From NCBI GenBank assembly GCA_964016885.1, contig OZ024743.1, positions 162,610,992-162,674,991 of the forward strand: DNA of 64,000 nt. The letters run 5' to 3'. This stretch comes from Eledone cirrhosa. Taxonomy: Eukaryota; Mollusca; Cephalopoda; Octopoda; Eledonidae. A model generated the notes under the pieces. It was given only the letters and a program-made list of their open reading frames with translations, made no database searches and was not told where the DNA came from. This document shows positions 41,101 through 45,155 of the stretch, piece after piece. Position 1 is the stretch's first letter, and each line of letters begins with the position of its first letter. The position numbers and the translations under genes are program-made.

Positions 41101-42433
41101 TATTCTGGCAGCTTTCTATGTAAAACAATGGAGATACTGATTTATTGAAATGATTGAAATTGTGCGTACTTTAACATTTTCTTAAATTAAGCTCTTGAAT
41201 CATTAATTTTCCTCTGCTTTACTGCAAGGGATCCTGCTTGGGACTGTTGCCTTGCAACAATTTAATGTATGTGTTTGCTATGAATTGGCCCATTGATTCA
41301 TGAACCCACCCACACACACACACAAGCACTCCCTACCATCTAACCTCACCACTGCAACACCCACCACCCATTCCTCCTCTAGAACTAGTTCGTAACTAGT
41401 ACCCCCTCTAAATACCTTAGATATTCTCACCACTGCATCCTAATAGCTACTCACTCTACCCCTTGTTCACCCCCACTACCAGCCCTTACTCCTCTCACTC
41501 ACATGCCATTACATCCCCTCTCCCCATAAACTAATCAGCTACTCCTACCCCTTACCACCACCTATCTCTCCATCATACCCTTCACCTACTACATTCCTTC
41601 CTTGCCCTACTAATCAACCACCCCTACTCTTTACTCATTGCCCTGTCCTGTTAAACCATACCCATCTCCCACTCCTTTTGCCCCTTTCCCCAGAGCTGAG
41701 AGGGCTCTACAGTTGGGTCTATGACCAACAACTTCTCTATTGGTAGTGCCATAAAAATGCACCTGGTACACTCCATAAGGATGGTTGGCAACAAGAAGGG
41801 CACTCCACTGTAGAAACCATGCCTAAAAGGGTTGAGAGGACCTTTAGTTGTATCAAAGTCACAACAACCTCTCTAGTGTTGGTGATTTACATGATAAATG
41901 CACCCAGTATACATTGTAAAGTGGTTGGTAATAGGAAGGGCATACAGCCGTAGAAAGTTTACCAAACAAAGGGTTGGGAGGACCTTTTAGTTGTGTCAAG
42001 AACATGACAACCTCTTTAGTGCTGGTGACCTACACAATACAAACACCCAGTACACGCTGTAAAGTGGTTGATGTTAGGAAGGGTATCAATCCATAGAAAG
42101 CTTGCCAAACAAGGGGTTGGGAGGACCCTTCAGTTTGTACCAAAAAACACAACTTCTCTGCACCCAATATGACTGTACGTAAGTGGGATACAGATCCCTC
42201 AGGCTGTCTGGGAGGTCAGTAGCCCCGTTTCAGTACTGACTTAGTCTATGTTGACCCACCCAAACATTGCTAACAGGGAAAGCTGATGTTAAATGTTGAT
42301 GATGATGACTCTGCTTTAGCATCAAGTGCTAATATCGTAATATTAGTACAACCTCCAGTAAACCATTAAACTACTGAACAACTTAAACTATATTATATAT
42401 ATATACATATATAATATATAATCATTTGTATAT

Positions 42434-42508
<75 letters not shown>

Positions 42509-45155
42509 ACCCAAATAATTTTATTAGGTCCTGTTAATATTGAACAAGGTACAATTATTAGATAAAAATAATATATTATTAGAAACATACAACACAAAGC
42601 GTTATGCTACAAATTGTCTATTCCACATTAGTACTTTGTTTAATGACCTTTAGAAGCAATTACTGCATGGCATTGATTCCTCCAAGGAGGCACCATATTC
42701 AGGACTACTGTGTTGTGTCCATACAGTAAGAATTTGTTGTTGGAAATCAGTAATTGAGCTGGGATTTAGCTTGTCAACTTTGTCTTTCATCAATTTCCAA
42801 CAGTTTCAATTGGGTTTAAGTCAGGACTTGATCCTGGCCAAGGTGCCAGCACTTCAATATCAGATTCTCGAAAAAATGGTTAATGGTTTTTGCCCTATGA
42901 CAAAGAGCACTATCTTCTTGCAATTATGCCTCACCATCCCCCATAGAACCTTTTCCCATATGATTTCCAAATACATATTTGCATATACAGTCTTTCCTGC
43001 TGGAATTATGGTTAGTGCATCTCATCCATTTATGTTTATTGATACCCAGACCATCAATGATTGTGAATGTTTAACTGTTGGTTTGACATAACAAGAATTA
43101 TAATGCTGTCTGGGGCAAATTGTCTAATTAATGTTTCATCACTAAACATTACCTTACCCCATTGAACAACAGTCTAGTGACGATATGTGTTGCAGAACAA
43201 CAGACAGTCCTTGACGCTTTTATTTGAACGATGAGGCTTGGCAGCTGGCTTAACAGCCTGAAAGTTAAAATCCTTAACACAATGTCGTCAGATGGTAGAA
43301 GATGATAGGTTTCTGTCCTGAGGAAGTTGGGCTTGGATATATGAGCTGGAAGCAGTTGGATTTGACACTGCCAGTCAGCATGTCATGTGAACTATTTGAG
43401 CACTTATCTTGTATCATCTTCCATAATATGACAGCTAAAATACAGGTGGTCTCTAAATTAAGCACAACACATATCATCATCATCATTTTACGTCCGCTTT
43501 TGCCAACTTGCAAGGGTGAGACAGGTTCTCTTCAGCACAGCATCACTCCATTTCTCATGGTCCTTCATCATCCCCTCCCTCTGTGAGCTTCAGCGATCTG
43601 AGGTCAGTTCTCACCACCTCCATCCATATTTTTCATGGTCTTCCTCTACTGCATCTTCCTTCCACTGGGATTACTTGACACTACTTCACTCCGCGGTCAT
43701 CATCCATGTGCATTATATAGCCATACTAACGCAGTCTTCTCTCCTGCATACTACAGTTTATTCCTCTTATACAGTTTCACTCTCAACTCGTCCATGCTTG
43801 GTCATTCACGCACATTGACATTGCACATCCATCAGAGCATTCTTGCTTCATTTCTCTTTCACATATCCTCCGCAGTTGCTGCCCATGTCTCAGTACCATG
43901 CAGCATCGCACATCTCACACAGGCATCATACAACCAACTTTTCATTTGCAAGGAGAAACCCTTCATTGTCGACAGAGGAAGCAGCTCCCTAAACTTCTTC
44001 CATCCTGTCCTTATTCTAGATACTATAGCCTCAGAGCATCCTCATCCCTTGCTAATTTGATCACCTAGATATCGGAAGCTATCAACCACCTCTATTAGAT
44101 CCTACCTGCATTTAGAAAATGTGCCTATCACTGACTACTATCAATTTTCCCTGAACATCTACTATGTATGAAGTTTTCCTTTCCTGTTAATTTGCCTGCT
44201 ATCCCACTACACCTCTTGTGTTCATTCTATAGAGTTTATGCCAACTCCTTTTCTACATATCGAGCAGAAAAGGAATTGGCGTAATATATATATATATTGT
44301 GTCTAAAAAATATATTTAATAAGATAAATATGTTGTTGTTTGTTCTTTTTTTTTTCAATATAGATTCTATTAAACTTTACTTGGTGTCATGTCACCATTA
44401 TTTTAGATCCATTCACATAAAAGTACATGAAACCGAGGATTGTTATAAACAAAATAAGCCATTTACATCATCATCATTTTCATTTAATGTCTGCTTTCCC
44501 TGTTAGATTGCCCGTCCTAAATGCTGCAAGATAAAAATCATATGATAAAATAGAACATCTGTTGTAATTTCAATGAAGTAAAATTAGTCTGTAAAAGTGT
44601 GAGTTTTGATATCTTATCGGGCAAGTATTCTGTGTTATCACAGAATAAACATTTTGGAAATATATTTTTGAATTTATTGTATATGGCAGTCATCTGGTAT
44701 GTTAGTATATATATTATTTACTAATTTCAACTAGAGAGAAAATCACTTGTAAATTAGATACAAATATTTGGATAGGTTTTCACCATATTGTAGAGAACAG
44801 AACATAAAATAAAATGGATACATACCTCACTCACTATTGATGTGAATTCTGAATCAAAGATAATTTTAGAACACTGTTCGTTTGGCAATGATTCATTGCA
44901 AGACATGATGAACAGATTATCAGAACTGTTACTGTTTTCTCTTTGAAAGTTATACCCATCACTGACTATCGTTGTATTTGTTACTTCAGAATGATTACCA
45001 CCATCACAATACCAATCCAGCTTGCCATGTGTAAAAATAGGTAAAACCATTGCTAATCCTGCAGATATTTCTAAAAGACTAACCAATATAAAAAGACGTC
45101 TTTGATAGGGACCAAAACCTCGCAACTCTTCAAAGATTTGTTCATAACTATACAT
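468..45155 (-). CDS. SLC22-family solute carrier (organic cation/anion transporter-like), seven exons visible, 3' end off window
   Basis: Join, minus strand: 45155-44826, 29674-29443, 24569-24380, 16862-16730, 14262-14000, 4299-4217, 588-468 (1352 bases, 450 codons plus two bases). Seen: GT/AG at every border and codon phase kept across all six joins. Residues 1-110 hold TM1 and a large extracellular loop with four N-glycosylation sequons; 111-250 hold TM2-6 with the family motif GPLSDYFGRKK (140-150); ESPRW is at 255-259; TM7-8 are in 296-382; a second loop motif NKFGRKK begins near 381; TM9-10 follow and the visible part ends in EMFPTVV. Known: SLC22 proteins are 12-TM plasma-membrane facilitators of organic ions, about 550 residues, so roughly 100 residues with the last TMs are missing on the left. 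Substrate cannot be told from sequence. The introns are filled with transposons but no exon is interrupted, so the gene looks functional. Confidence 0.92.
1728..1786. repeat. (TA)n microsatellite
   Basis: About 29 uninterrupted TA units, inside the SLC22 intron. Confidence 0.97.
2057..2510 (-). mobile_element. Penelope-like element fragment, GIY-YIG endonuclease region
   Basis: On the minus strand two overlapping frames read SYVGIVEGWFKEHFLNHQ, then LASHIWSLKDTGIDYY, then CIEERINILRMLHNN and EVFSCPHVW. This order (Y-[IV]-G, F-x2-[RH]-x-NH, L-x2-[YH]IW-x-LKD, C-x-LC-x-E, N-x-R-x-E) is that of the GIY-YIG-like C-terminal domain found with Penelope-type reverse transcriptases. The frame changes once near 2200, so it is dead. 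No RT part is attached. Confidence 0.6.
2640..3085 (-). repeat. RTE-A type 3'UTR / SINE-like repeat with fold-back
   Basis: Reads as the complement of the family sequence ending GCTAGCATGG...(TGATG)n. The tail is to the left (catcatcattacc). It contains an inverted duplication at 2700-2873 and two to three extra copies of the roughly 60-base module with tttacagtgtgggctg at 2930-3070. Confidence 0.8.
4217..4299 (-). CDS. SLC22 exon, TM9
   Basis: A short exon of 83 bases between acceptor TTTCACAG and donor GTAAGT. It encodes FGRKKTIFLLVTSTGVLSTS and on to IFYLF, the conserved basic GRKK loop and TM9. It was missed by simple ORF calling because of its length; the call rests on frame, splice signals and position between the TM8 and TM10 exons. 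Confidence 0.88.
4617..6801 (-). mobile_element. RTE-like LINE copy, endonuclease to RT, 3' truncated and decayed
   Basis: Minus strand. From right to left: TLNVSTQEGKSGEIVKLLER (start of an AP-like endonuclease, about 6610-6680), a frame with DLIILAGDFNGHVG (about 6270-6300, the GDFN catalytic signature), the linker frame 5684-5355 ending KNGKAAGPSE, and the RT frame 5346-5023 with DALGKSNYRGIKLMEQVMKV and MQFGFMSGKSTTDALLV. The RT continues in broken frames to about 4617, where homology stops before the zinc-finger and C-terminal parts. Numerous stops and frameshifts: an old copy. Confidence 0.85.
6802..7320 (-). repeat. Probable RTE 5' region with about 77-base tandem units
   Basis: Immediately upstream (in element sense) of the endonuclease start. 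At about 7037-7225 a unit containing gcttacagagtc and atgcagctgtttttaatcgg recurs two to three times with divergence. It could be the element's 5'UTR or flanking satellite; I cannot decide. Confidence 0.35.
7326..9720 (-). mobile_element. RTE-like LINE copy, RT to endonuclease, two insertions
   Basis: Minus strand. RT parts at 7326-7530 and 8130-8400, the linker at 8400-8740, and the endonuclease at 8950-9620 (the frame 9552-9148 reads GCGHGLKNEKGSKLLELCDA, then SQIDFMLIRYWQ, an RTE-type endonuclease stretch). Unrelated sequence interrupts it at about 7530-8130 and 8755-8950. No long open frame remains. It lies in the same orientation as the copy at 4617-6801. Confidence 0.75.
10012..10755. 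repeat. Palindromic (fold-back) repeat, left arm split by insertions
   Basis: The left arm holds catgtcaaaacaattctta near 10014, gtggaaactgatataagtct at 10149-10168 and tggattgtaagatgaaggta at 10532-10551; the right arm (about 10635-10755) repeats the same blocks inverted (accttcatcttacaatcca, then ttgttttgacatg). The centre is about 50 bases. A hAT element sits inside the left arm, and another stretch (about 10035-10140) has no partner in the right arm. Confidence 0.8.
10172..10516. mobile_element. Non-autonomous hAT-type DNA transposon, 345 bp
   Basis: Ends are CAGGGGTCCCCAACC and its complement GGTTGGGGACCCCTG, the terminal inverted repeat form of many hAT elements. It is flanked by perfect 8-base duplications GTCTAAAC at 10164-10171 and 10517-10524, the hAT hallmark. 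Inside, ggcccgcg-type GC-rich subterminal motifs occur at both ends and no transposase frame is present. Confidence 0.93.
10995..11160 (-). repeat. RTE 3'UTR / SINE-like repeat, fragment
   Basis: Starts with a catcgtcgtcatcg tail, then ttaacgtcc and cactagcatgggttagaagg, as in the other solo copies; ends at tctacagctagatgctc. Confidence 0.75.
11363..12350 (+). mobile_element. RTE-A 3' half (RT end, PHD-like finger, C-terminal domain)
   Basis: Plus strand, several frames. Begins inside RT motif C (DDLTLIV near 11370), runs through the zinc-finger part (tgctcagtatgtaggaaaag at 11547) and the C-terminal domain (gcagactgtatgatgcgtgc at 11897, tgagacctgg-like at 11940, tggatgtgtaatag at 12009), to ctgaagcatata at 12345, which is the 3' coding end shared with the copies at 48,005 and 60,590. 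Many stops. Confidence 0.85.
12530..12760 (-). repeat. tRNA-derived SINE (OR-like), degraded
   Basis: Complement of the family: tggtactttattttataaaa, then gatgaaaggcaaagtcaatc, then actgctaatactgtctgcca. Diverged from the intact copy at 33,056. Confidence 0.65.
12760..13712 (+). mobile_element. RTE-C LINE, 5'-truncated copy with 3'UTR and (TGA)n tail
   Basis: Contains the 266-codon frame, then about 65 bases of 3'UTR ending cttgcaagcagggaaaagcg and acgtaaaa, and the tail (TGATGA)n at 13679-13710. 5' truncation and a short simple tail are the normal result of target-primed reverse transcription by RTE-type LINEs. Confidence 0.85.
12775..13575 (+). CDS. RTE-C LINE open frame: PHD-like finger and C-terminal domain (266 aa, N-terminally truncated pol)
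   Basis: The longest open part of this subfamily. Residues 33-76 form a C4HC3 set (C33, C36, C47, C50, H55, C58, C73, C76) within WPCTICRKGTG...WVHKRC...YVCSRC, as in PHD fingers. From residue 100 the C-terminal LINE domain follows: FRYLGDQISMGGGCSE, GRLYDACVRSAMLHGSETWA, then RRLRWYGHVMRMEDDRW. The upstream RT, with its YADD motif, is missing: the sequence before 12760 is a SINE. The annotated ATG is an internal residue of pol, not a true start. The frame stops at 13573-13575; the 3'UTR and tail follow. Confidence 0.85.
   Translation: MEAKGLRVNLAKTKGLMSRKEDKTLIPSGKWPCTICRKGTGINSIKCTQCRSWVHKRCSGIAGKLTGREKYVCSRCTGKLDSRSHIDRHIFQMQVSAIEVVDSFRYLGDQISMGGGCSEAIVSRIRTGWKKFRELLPLLTKKGFSLRTKGRLYDACVRSAMLHGSETWAATAEDMQRLERNEASMFRWMCSVNVRELPSINVLREKLCLRGIECSVRERRLRWYGHVMRMEDDRWVKKCQEMPVEGRRGRGRSQNTWAEVVRTDLR
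13718..13888 (-). repeat. tRNA-derived SINE (OR-like), degraded
   Basis: Complement of the family: gggactggtacttatcaaaa, gatgaaaagcaaagttgatc, then ctctgccaatccacc at the promoter end. Confidence 0.7.
14000..14262 (-). CDS. SLC22 exon, end of loop 6-7, TM7 and TM8
   Basis: Acceptor TTTACAG at 14263, donor GTGAGT from 13999; 263 bases, phase 0 in and 2 out. It starts EDDTNEH, continues the charged loop, then reads YYGLLFNTKSLYGDRYINLF and LSGIVELPAL, both hallmark stretches of SLC22 TM7-TM8 (family form YYGL-x-N-T...GD-x-YLN-x-FLSG-x-VE-x-PA). Confidence 0.92.
14760..14965 (+). mobile_element. Penelope-like element terminus
   Basis: The sequence from tgttgtaggacagaacaaaa to tgtttttattggcagcatga is the inverted counterpart of 38285-38530, the 3' end of the Penelope fragment there. 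It contains gtttataataaatttaagtg, the end repeat found at both sides of that copy. Confidence 0.65.
15233..15496 (-). mobile_element. Penelope-like element fragment, GIY-YIG region
   Basis: An 87-residue frame reads CNCINRDYYPPAGKCLSSNI, VYKFKV, ADVGLTANRFMQHLYMHSHS and FWSLKDNNI. Compared with family members the usual YIGLT has become VGLT and several positions have drifted; it stops at 15233. Fragment only, no RT adjoining. Confidence 0.6.
15850..16480 (+). mobile_element. LINE remnant (RT linker plus C-terminal part), internally deleted
   Basis: Plus strand: EYEVRKATSALSNDKISGSG, then AILVEIYK, the segment just before the RT fingers in Jockey/L1-like pol proteins (usual form K-A-P-G-S-D-[AS]-I-P-x-E-[IV]-Y-K). 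After about 200 bases of decayed sequence it reads KDTLKTSLKDFNINLASQKS and ERSTWHSL, typical of the far C-terminus. The catalytic RT is absent. Clade not decided. Confidence 0.55.
16730..16862 (-). CDS. SLC22 exon, cytoplasmic loop 6-7 with ESPRW
   Basis: Acceptor TTCCAG at 16863, donor GTAAAC from 16729; 133 bases. It reads FVAESPRWLLTQGK, the conserved E-S-P-R-W-L motif at the start of the large cytoplasmic loop, then a basic helix segment ending ELFTQ in phase 0. The intron upstream (16863-24379) carries two large inverted repeats. Confidence 0.92.
17566..17735 (-). repeat. tRNA-derived SINE (OR-like)
   Basis: Complement of the family: ttattggtactttatttttat, aaagctaacctcggcaggat, ttgaattcagaac (B-box side), ending in caacactaccaattcactgc. 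Confidence 0.75.
17843..18690. repeat. 848-bp inverted repeat, arms 448 and about 355 bases
   Basis: The left arm (17843-18290) and right arm (about 18327-18690) are complements: tggaattggaaatagcacgg at the outer left pairs with ccgtgctatttccaattcca at the outer right, tctttgatccgtcaaagtga with tcactttgacggatcaaaga, and tctcaattgtgttaaaggac with its complement near the centre. The left arm has an extra piece around 18065-18140 and a (GTT)n run at 18173-18200 without a match. There is no coding frame. Confidence 0.9.
18775..18967 (-). repeat. tRNA-derived SINE, head region
   Basis: Contains gtgaaataaagtgtcttgct caaggacataacacatc, as in the SINE at 63,044, and a tRNA-like head in complement (gaactcacaactcacaattg, then accactcaaccacgcgcc). 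The RTE-type tail is absent. Confidence 0.75.
19242..19310. repeat. (GA)n microsatellite in the left arm
   Basis: About 26 GA units with a purine-rich flank; its partner (CT)n lies at 22108-22170 in the right arm. Confidence 0.97.
20064..20296 (+). pseudogene. Penelope-like RT, N-terminal piece (left arm copy)
   Basis: Plus strand: TKLGIEKKTEPFFPRIPRIN, LKDHKRNFRTDLPVRLIAPS and SILDRIIPQVRFKS, identical in order to the minus-strand copy of the right arm with a few substitutions (HLNLWLGSTDVID here). It breaks off at the arm boundary, so the copy is a truncated duplicate. Confidence 0.75.
20258..21101 (-). pseudogene. Penelope-like reverse transcriptase fragment with YRDD motif
   Basis: Two minus-strand frames, 21101-20664 and 20674-20258. 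The first has LKDHKRNFRTDLPVRLIAPS, DVIDWFNDL and FIQLDIASYNSSI (motif A region, usually FDIxxFYPSI; the first aspartate is kept). The second has NNFDITMGSS, IYRDDALFTVSNC (motif C, catalytic DD) and ANFLDISLNLDTGLYYPYHK. This layout is that of the metazoan RT family linked to GIY-YIG domains, as in the other fragments of this window. A 20-base tandem duplication (ccaatattcatggttaaatt, 20650-20690) causes the frame break. No GIY-YIG part is attached. Confidence 0.7.
22108..22170. repeat. (CT)n microsatellite in the right arm
   Basis: About 31 CT units, the complement of the tract at 19242-19310. Confidence 0.97.
22700..22781. repeat. (TA)n microsatellite
   Basis: About 40 TA units. Confidence 0.97.
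23400..24060 (-). mobile_element. Penelope-like element remnant, C-terminal to RT
   Basis: Minus-strand frames 24009-23617 and 23858-23409. The first reads SVLNNFRKLLLKRGYGECFV and later TWVYIDLPFQGEQTENCL, which fits the region between RT and endonuclease. The second ends PICLRDHVVYELNC, the start of the GIY-YIG domain in such elements (VVYELNC-x-C). Between them lies a low-complexity N/T/K stretch. Assignment to Penelope rests on pattern only. Confidence 0.45.
24380..24569 (-). CDS. SLC22 exon, TM5-TM6
   Basis: Acceptor CCACAG at 24570, donor GTAAGT from 24379; 190 bases. It completes the split serine codon 188 and reads VMISNFILPMEFIVPKWRT, matching the family's MEF/MEY-V-x-PK-x-RT segment, followed by TM5, the loop WAYFIRDWR and TM6 ending in FLLTW. 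It ends in phase 2; the split codon W251 is completed by the next exon. Confidence 0.9.
25268..25386. repeat. Short inverted repeat, arms 40-50 bases
   Basis: aggattaaattatttaattg and tttacaaacgttt on the left pair with aaacgtttgtaaa, then aataatttaatgtaatttaatcct on the right, around a 30-base centre. MITE-like. Confidence 0.75.
25545..26403. repeat. Minisatellite, about 27-base unit, some 30 copies
   Basis: The unit is tattactgttgaaaatata followed by tagtatag, with length variants made by an added tagta and point changes (tacag, catatag). Because 27 is a multiple of three, several frames stay open and give repetitive pseudo-proteins (IYSTVLLLK repeats); these are not genes. It lies in the SLC22 intron 24570-29442. 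Confidence 0.95.
26403..26592 (-). repeat. tRNA-derived SINE (OR-like), near complete
   Basis: Complement reads ggcagtatcggtagagagtc at the A-box end, then tgagttcaaatcccgccgag (B box GTTCAAATCC), then cggggtcgataaaataaact and gccttgtgccaaaagtagaa. It lies directly at the end of the minisatellite. Confidence 0.9.
26638..26890 (-). repeat. RTE-B type 3'UTR, solo copy
   Basis: Tail catcatcatcgtttaacgtc, then agactagcatgggttagacg, ctggatgcccttcctaacac and acctacacgatctc, as in 35270-35520. Confidence 0.85.
27062..28345 (+). mobile_element. Helitron-like non-autonomous element, composite
   Basis: The 5' end TCTATATATATAAAAC follows an A; the 3' end has the hairpin CCCGAGTAATGCCGGG (28318-28333), eight bases, then CTAG followed by T, the classical Helitron terminus. 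There are no terminal repeats and no target duplication, as expected. Inside, an antisense copy of the 5' end occupies about 27918-28190, and a block aaacagacagactaaaagag occurs twice (27380-27425, 27787-27830). No Rep/helicase frame. Confidence 0.6.
28352..28672 (+). mobile_element. Second Helitron-like 5' end, adjoining
   Basis: Begins six bases after the first element's CTAGT with ttatatataaaactggatgt and repeats its 5' region (ctaaaactcgagaaccaccc, caaactttacacatataata). It is the inverted match of 27918-28190. The 3' part is replaced by a mariner remnant. Confidence 0.55.
28674..29110 (+). pseudogene. Mariner-family transposase remnant (C-terminal two thirds)
   Basis: Plus strand: IHWVPHGQTVTKE, stop, VEVLKQLRKRFHCKRPELFK, HLHQDN (second catalytic D), then after a one-base frameshift LHPPYNPDLAPCDFWIF (third catalytic D, mariner DD34D context) and FEDVEEMKEAVTSALDTF, ending GGSYFEGD and TAG at 29108. 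Two in-frame stops and the frameshift make it inactive. The N-terminal DNA-binding part and the first D are missing. The ends are not recognisable. Confidence 0.85.
29443..29674 (-). CDS. SLC22 exon, TM2-TM4 with MFS motif A
   Basis: Acceptor TTTCAG at 29675, donor GTAAGT from 29442; 232 bases, phase 0 in and 1 out. Residues 111-187 contain WNLVCDQ, then TM2, the cytoplasmic loop GPLSDYFGRKK (140-150) that is the major-facilitator signature, TM3 and most of TM4 ending GAFII. It follows a 14.6-kb intron filled with an LTR element, RTE copies and a Penelope fragment. Confidence 0.92.
30060..30340 (+). repeat. RTE 3'UTR / SINE-like repeat
   Basis: Two modules with agtccacac...taaagtggtcatgt, then ttggtgttaggaagggcatc, cagctgtagaaacc, and a decayed tail acagtgacgatgatgaag. 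Confidence 0.85.
30664..31003 (+). repeat. tRNA-derived SINE with RTE-C tail, full length
   Basis: The head has an A box TGGCTTAGTGG and B box GAGTTCAATTC at tRNA spacing. The body shares the gttggtgttaggaagggcat module with RTE 3'UTRs. It ends cttgcaagcagggaaaaagc, ggacgtaaaatg and (AAATG)n, the same end as RTE-C at 13640-13680. Pol III transcription from the internal boxes and mobilisation by the RTE are inferred. Confidence 0.9.
31010..31275. repeat. Minisatellite, about 30-base unit, 8-9 copies
   Basis: Unit acaaaccagttaatctctat acacacta; some units are shortened. It follows the SINE tail directly. Confidence 0.9.
31288..31440 (+). repeat. tRNA-derived SINE (OR-like), diverged
   Basis: gtgaattggcagtcgttaga, ctgagttcaaatcccgtcaa, tccattggaggtcgataaaa, agtaccagtctagtactggg. 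Confidence 0.8.
31481..31725 (+). repeat. tRNA-derived SINE (OR-like) with internal duplication
   Basis: Head ggtggattggcagtatcggt; B box gagttcaaatcccgccgagg. The 3' body from gccgaggttgactttgcctt to cactgggtaatt is present twice in tandem (31567-31630, 31631-31693). Confidence 0.88.
32480..32740 (+). repeat. RTE 3'UTR / SINE-like repeat, degraded
   Basis: Modules with cacactgtaaaatggtaatg and cataaagtggtagtgcagg, ending gcataaaataatggtgatga plus the (TGA)n tail. Confidence 0.7.
32752..33297 (+). repeat. 5' LTR, interrupted by a SINE
   Basis: Without the SINE and its duplication it is 350 bases, 14 more than the 3' LTR because of an extra ggaacttcgaacca near 32905. Otherwise the two differ by only a few bases, so insertion was fairly recent. 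Confidence 0.9.
33056..33235 (+). repeat. tRNA-derived SINE inserted in the 5' LTR, with 16-base target duplication
   Basis: Flanked by attatttgtgctacaa at 33040-33055 and 33236-33251. The head is ggtggattggcagtatcggt; the B box GTTCAAATCC lies in ctgagttcaaatcccgccga; the body has cggggtcgataaaataaagt; the end is gccttgtgcctaaagtagaa acaa. A clean 180-base unit and the best reference copy of the family here. Confidence 0.95.
34786..35121 (+). repeat. 3' LTR
   Basis: 336 bases, same ends as the 5' LTR and no SINE. Confidence 0.9.
35662..36430 (-). pseudogene. RTE-B pol, PHD-like finger and C-terminal domain
   Basis: Frame 36430-35945: MCRKGVGRNSILCPKCKVWV, HKRCSG, FICCRCSG (C4HC3 with the first cysteine just before the frame start), FHYLGDKISSGGGCSESTVA, GRLYDACIRTAMLHGSETWA. 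Frame 36072-35662 continues RRLCGYGHVKLMKDNSC and ends in the C-terminal tail. One frameshift separates them. Confidence 0.82.
36688..37638 (-). pseudogene. RTE-B pol, linker and RT (316-codon open stretch)
   Basis: Contains MKTGKAAGPSEIVAEMLKAS, KGDALDRGNYRGIQLINQVM (finger region), MQFGFVSGKITTDALFLVRQ, FVDLEKAFDRVP (motif A with the first catalytic D) and VSKVRINNENSEEFSVKVGV. It ends just before motif B (QGSVLSPLLF in other copies); a frameshift there separates it from the YADD motif further left. It is open at the N-terminal side, where its ATG is only an internal residue. Confidence 0.85.
38285..39235 (-). mobile_element. Penelope-like element fragment with about 100-base inverted ends
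   Basis: The minus-strand frame 39429-38836 includes NVVHSIKCTEGQCRNKNITY and IGETARSIGEWITEHWRELQ, a GIY-YIG domain (YIGET...R...EH). Left end 38285-38395 and right end 39130-39235 are complements (tttgggagggtcatgttacc with ggcaacatgagtatacctcccaaa; ttataaatttcc with ggaaatttataa). The RT is missing. The left end plus about 130 bases recur inverted at 14760-14965. Confidence 0.7.
39250..40858 (+). mobile_element. RTE-A LINE, RT to 3'UTR, internal deletion near the 3' end
   Basis: Plus strand: RT frame (39274-40134), then PHD-like finger and C-terminal domain in other frames (40135-40585) to gtgagacctgggtgctg, abruptly joined at 40586 to the 3'UTR (gtcgtggaagtgccacggca, ...catgctagcatggaagaacg, 40586-40838) and the tail (TGATGA)n at 40840-40860. 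Starts 5'-truncated after a (TA)n run. Confidence 0.88.
39274..40134 (+). pseudogene. RTE-A reverse transcriptase (286 codons, all RT motifs present)
   Basis: The best RT of the window. MEKATGPSGIAAEMLKAS precedes KGDALDRGNYRGIKLMDQVM. Motif A is FVDLEKAFDRVPRAI (first catalytic D), motif B is VGVHQGSVLSPLLFIIV, motif C is LLYADDLALIAES (catalytic DD). The frame ends early because about 25 bases after LKVNL are missing, so the finger domain is out of frame. No endonuclease is present; the start codon is not the native one. Retrotransposition-incompetent. Confidence 0.88.
40911..40970. repeat. Perfect 18-base hairpin
   Basis: tgcaattacagtcagttg at 40911-40928 and its complement at 40953-40970, around a 24-base AT-rich loop. 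Confidence 0.9.
41320..41700. other. Strand-asymmetric C/T/A-rich stretch
   Basis: About 380 bases very poor in G, made of ccactaccac- and ctcctacccc-like words; no unit repeats exactly and no frame is convincing. Confidence 0.7.
41695..42260 (+). repeat. Tandem array of about 140-base units related to the RTE 3'UTR
   Basis: Three to four units each with taaagtggttggtaatagga agggcat, a cgtagaaag or tgtagaaac step, gggttgggaggacc and a caacctctttagtg-like end. It finishes with a tgttgatgatgatga tail at 42295-42308. Confidence 0.75.
42470..42507. repeat. (GA)n microsatellite
   Basis: About 19 GA units after a (TA)n run. Confidence 0.95.
42600..43470 (-). pseudogene. Tc1-like transposase remnant
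   Basis: Minus strand: QEDSALCHRAK (second acidic residue context, usually QD-x-[AD]-x-[CP]HxAK), then WPGSSPDLNPIE, the canonical Tc1 DD34E third catalytic glutamate, then LMKDKVDKL. Upstream N-terminal sequence is decayed. Frames are broken by stops and short indels. Terminal repeats were not found. Confidence 0.8.
43468..44285 (-). mobile_element. RTE-C LINE, 3' part
   Basis: Complement of the 12,775 copy: tail catcatcatcattttacgtc at 43474-43494, 3'UTR with cttgcaagggtg, C-terminal domain at 43600-44090 (cctccattagatcc at its end) and the finger region to 44285 (ggaattggcgta). Diverged with broken frames. Confidence 0.85.

Noticed and set aside
43302..43586. 94-codon plus-strand frame spanning 43302-43586
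   Set aside because: Crosses the border between the Tc1 remnant and the RTE-C copy, both of which are coded on the minus strand.
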